A stretch of 64,000 bases of DNA from Onthophagus taurus. Lineage: Eukaryota; Arthropoda; Insecta; Coleoptera; Scarabaeidae. The number at the start of each line of letters is the position of its first letter. The first letter of the stretch is position 1. The notes beneath the pieces are model-generated. The model was not told where the DNA came from. It saw nothing but the letters and a program-made list of their open reading frames with translations, and made no database searches. The stretch lies in contig NC_091966.1 of assembly GCF_036711975.1 (NCBI RefSeq), positions 7,447,501 through 7,511,500 of the forward strand, written 5' to 3'. Below are positions 61,431-64,000 of this stretch, one piece after another. The position numbers and the translations under genes are program-made.

Positions 61431-64000
61431 TCAGGGTTATCATAAGGACGTTACCTTTTTCCAAGCAAAACTTTTTCTTTGCAAAACTACCCAATGCCTG
61501 TACTATTAAGACAGTGCAAGTGCATAGTAGTTTCGAAACTATGGTTACTACATTCATATATTGCGAGTTATATGAAATTCCTTGTATAAGTTTTTTAATA
61601 GTAAACATAAAATTTTATTGTAGTAGAACCGTGATGTTGGGGTAGAGGTTGTGTTTTAAGGGTTATATTCTATTGGGAATCAAACTCGCAACCATTCAAT
61701 TTATCCGAGGACATGAAAACACTTAGAAGGTCAGTTCAGAACGGGTCCCTGCCAGTATGCAAATCCAAATACGCCCTTGTGCGCAGTTACGTGATCTCAA
61801 CACGGACCAACTCGACGGTATTAATATAGTTGTGACATTTAACTCCGGAAACATTCATGGGATATGCACGTTTACTTGTTCGAATGGCATAGTACAAGAT
61901 TCCTCCATTTAGATGAATAAACAGCGCCCGCGGCCCCGTCTATTAGACAAAACTCTGAACGATTAGTGCATCCAAGACGCAAATACATTTGCCTACATTA
62001 ATTAGTTCTGCGCGGGAGAAACTTTGGGTCGATACCAAAAGGAACTCTCCCCCTTCACTCTCCACCTCCACCGTGTTGTTCTGTTAGACGTAGGTCAAAG
62101 GCAAATATTAACATTGCCTTCTGTGCGCGAATTATTGTGTCGATTAGTCTGTGTCACCCCAAGGATACGCCCTTCTCTAATTTGTAATACAAGCTGTTGC
62201 GCTCATCTCGTGTTTATCTCCGTTGACATACAATAAATTTCCGAAACACCTGAATGGCACTTCCGGTTGAAACGTTGCGTGTAGAATAGGAAACGAGTTA
62301 ATGTCGTAACTGAGACCTTTGTTAATGTTCTCGTCGAATGTTAAGTCTTAGATTCCATTATGCTTAGTTTATTTTGTAAATTACACCATCAACATCATAA
62401 TAATTGATTAGTTATAAATCACTGAACTTTTTTGGATGATTGGATTTGAATAGGGATTTCGGAGGATACTTGATGTTGATGAGAATTTATTTATATTTAT
62501 CATGCAGCCTTTAAGCAGTTTACCAATACTTTGTAGAGATGATTTCCCAAAATGCGGTAGCGTAGCATTGATGTGATTTGAGTTTCCTTCGGGACCCTTT
62601 TATACTGAGGCGAACGTGTCGTTCGTGCCATTTGCTGCTTTCGTGAAGAAAGTTAGTTTAACGATAAGCTCGAATGCCTTGTTCGCATCATCTGGTGTTT
62701 ATACCCTTCACTGGTTTCTTGGCGAATATTTGATCGATTAAAACCTCGAAATCATTAGATAGATTAGATTAGTGTTTAATCGCGTGGTACAAAATCAGAG
62801 ACTGAAATCTGAATGATTCTATTTTTCGTGGTCATATTTTCATTTTAATTTTTGTTTTTTAATTTCTTTTGCTCTTCATATTTTCTTGACTTTAAATTCA
62901 AATAGAGGGCGTGATCTATCTCGGTGAAAAATTAATTAAAAAAACTATCCCGATCAATAAAGCTCGGGAAATTACGATACTTTTTTCTCCGGCAAATACG
63001 TGGGTTATGCTGGTTTCGCTATTTTAAAACCGATGGTATCGCATTTAGAGGTCGTAAATGTTCCGCTCATCCCGTTCAATTCATTATTATTGAAGTTGAT
63101 TTACCTCCTTCAACAGCACCATATTTATACTGAATTCAGCACACATCTACTGTGCGTAAGTCAACACTGACTGCACCGGCTCTGGTTGAAATTCCCGTTG
63201 GACAATCTATGGAGAGTATGTTTGCTTTTCTAATGGAAATTCTAGTTGATGTAAGGTACTTGTAGGTTAAATATGAAGAACTTTAATACATAAGATATCC
63301 GATTTTTAGGACATCGTTAACAAGATGAACGAAGAATTTTTGACATCACTGTAAATATTTATAGAGTTTTAAAAGTGGAGTTTTCGGATGGAATATTTAT
63401 AAACAAAAGATTATTATTTCAGGAAGTTGGCCATTTCGTTGAGTCTAATAAGATAATACAACCACGTTCTCTCCGGTTTGTAATCATTGGAGTTACAAGG
63501 GCTGTATGTTAATCAATCAGTGAAGAACAACACTTTAGAGTCAACATAATTAATATGATAAATGTTTGGATACAGCGTCTATGAATCAAATTAATTGTGA
63601 TTTAAGTTTATAAAATACAGCAGTTTTAAAACAATTTTATAATATCCTGCAAGATATCCACAAAATATGTGTGTAATGATTTATGGATTTATGAATTTCA
63701 ATTGAATTTTATTATACATCAATTAAATACAATTAAACCCTCGGTTTCCATTTGCATTTTTATTAAATTAACTGAATAATATCGCAAATTAAATCAATAT
63801 CTTAAATTGGCGATAACAATTTCGTTAACAATGTTTGATTACAACAAAAAACTTGTATTGCTCACCAATGTACGATTCAATATCCAATTATCTTTTTATA
63901 ATATTTTCATTTCGTTCGACGACGTGTAATCCCATAACTTCTGGCACCAACACTATTTTCTCAACGTTTTACCCCGATTCAAGATATCTTGGATCTCCGT
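61431..64000. other. Gene-free stretch with GC-richer islands to window end
   Basis: No gene supported. GC-richer patches at about 61740-62280 and 62930-63200 carry no convincing ORF (the frames at 61414-61608 and 62024-62236 have no recognisable features). The remainder is AT-rich. Confidence 0.35.

Overview
The window is insect nuclear DNA. The evidence is AT-rich sequence, short GT-AG introns, an insect gustatory receptor with its C-terminal TY(5)QF signature, a glycine-rich cuticle-like protein, ribosomal protein L7, and many arthropod-type DNA transposons. A beetle is plausible, but the sequence alone does not prove the order. ORFs are split by introns, so I assembled gene models by matching splice sites and phases.

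Region by region: (1) 1-5.0 kb is transposon debris: a decayed DnaQ-like ORF on the minus strand, then a DUF4817-type transposase element. (2) 5.0-20.1 kb is the gene cluster. It holds a secreted glycine-rich protein (+, 3 exons), a convergent gustatory receptor (-, 3 exons, with a 680-bp TIR element in the last intron), then a nine-exon, 594-residue multi-Ig type I membrane protein (-). Intron 2 of the Ig gene holds a pogo/Tigger-type TIR pair enclosing about 21 copies of a ~174-bp repeat. Upstream of it lie two related small basic orphan ORFs (-). (3) 20.3-32.1 kb is repeat-rich: a tandem array split by a dead non-LTR retrotransposon, a foldback element with a 9-bp target duplication, other TIR elements and two foldback copies. 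(4) 32.3-33.6 kb is a complete four-exon RpL7 gene (-). (5) 34.7-46.98 kb carries decayed hAT, Tigger, DUF4817-type and piggyBac elements; the piggyBac copy is bounded by TTAA. (6) 47-64 kb has no recognisable cellular gene. It holds retrotransposon fragments around a second DnaQ-like ORF copy, a 137-bp Harbinger-like MITE, several GC-richer islands that look like conserved regulatory DNA, and at 59.9-61.4 kb an array of long near-perfect hairpins.

The cellular genes do not form one pathway. The most interesting observations are the hairpin array with pairing-preserving substitutions, the orphan ORF pair, the satellite-bearing intronic TIR element, the tandem four-cysteine Ig protein, and the two DnaQ-like copies. 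All calls rest on reading the sequence; no database search was run.
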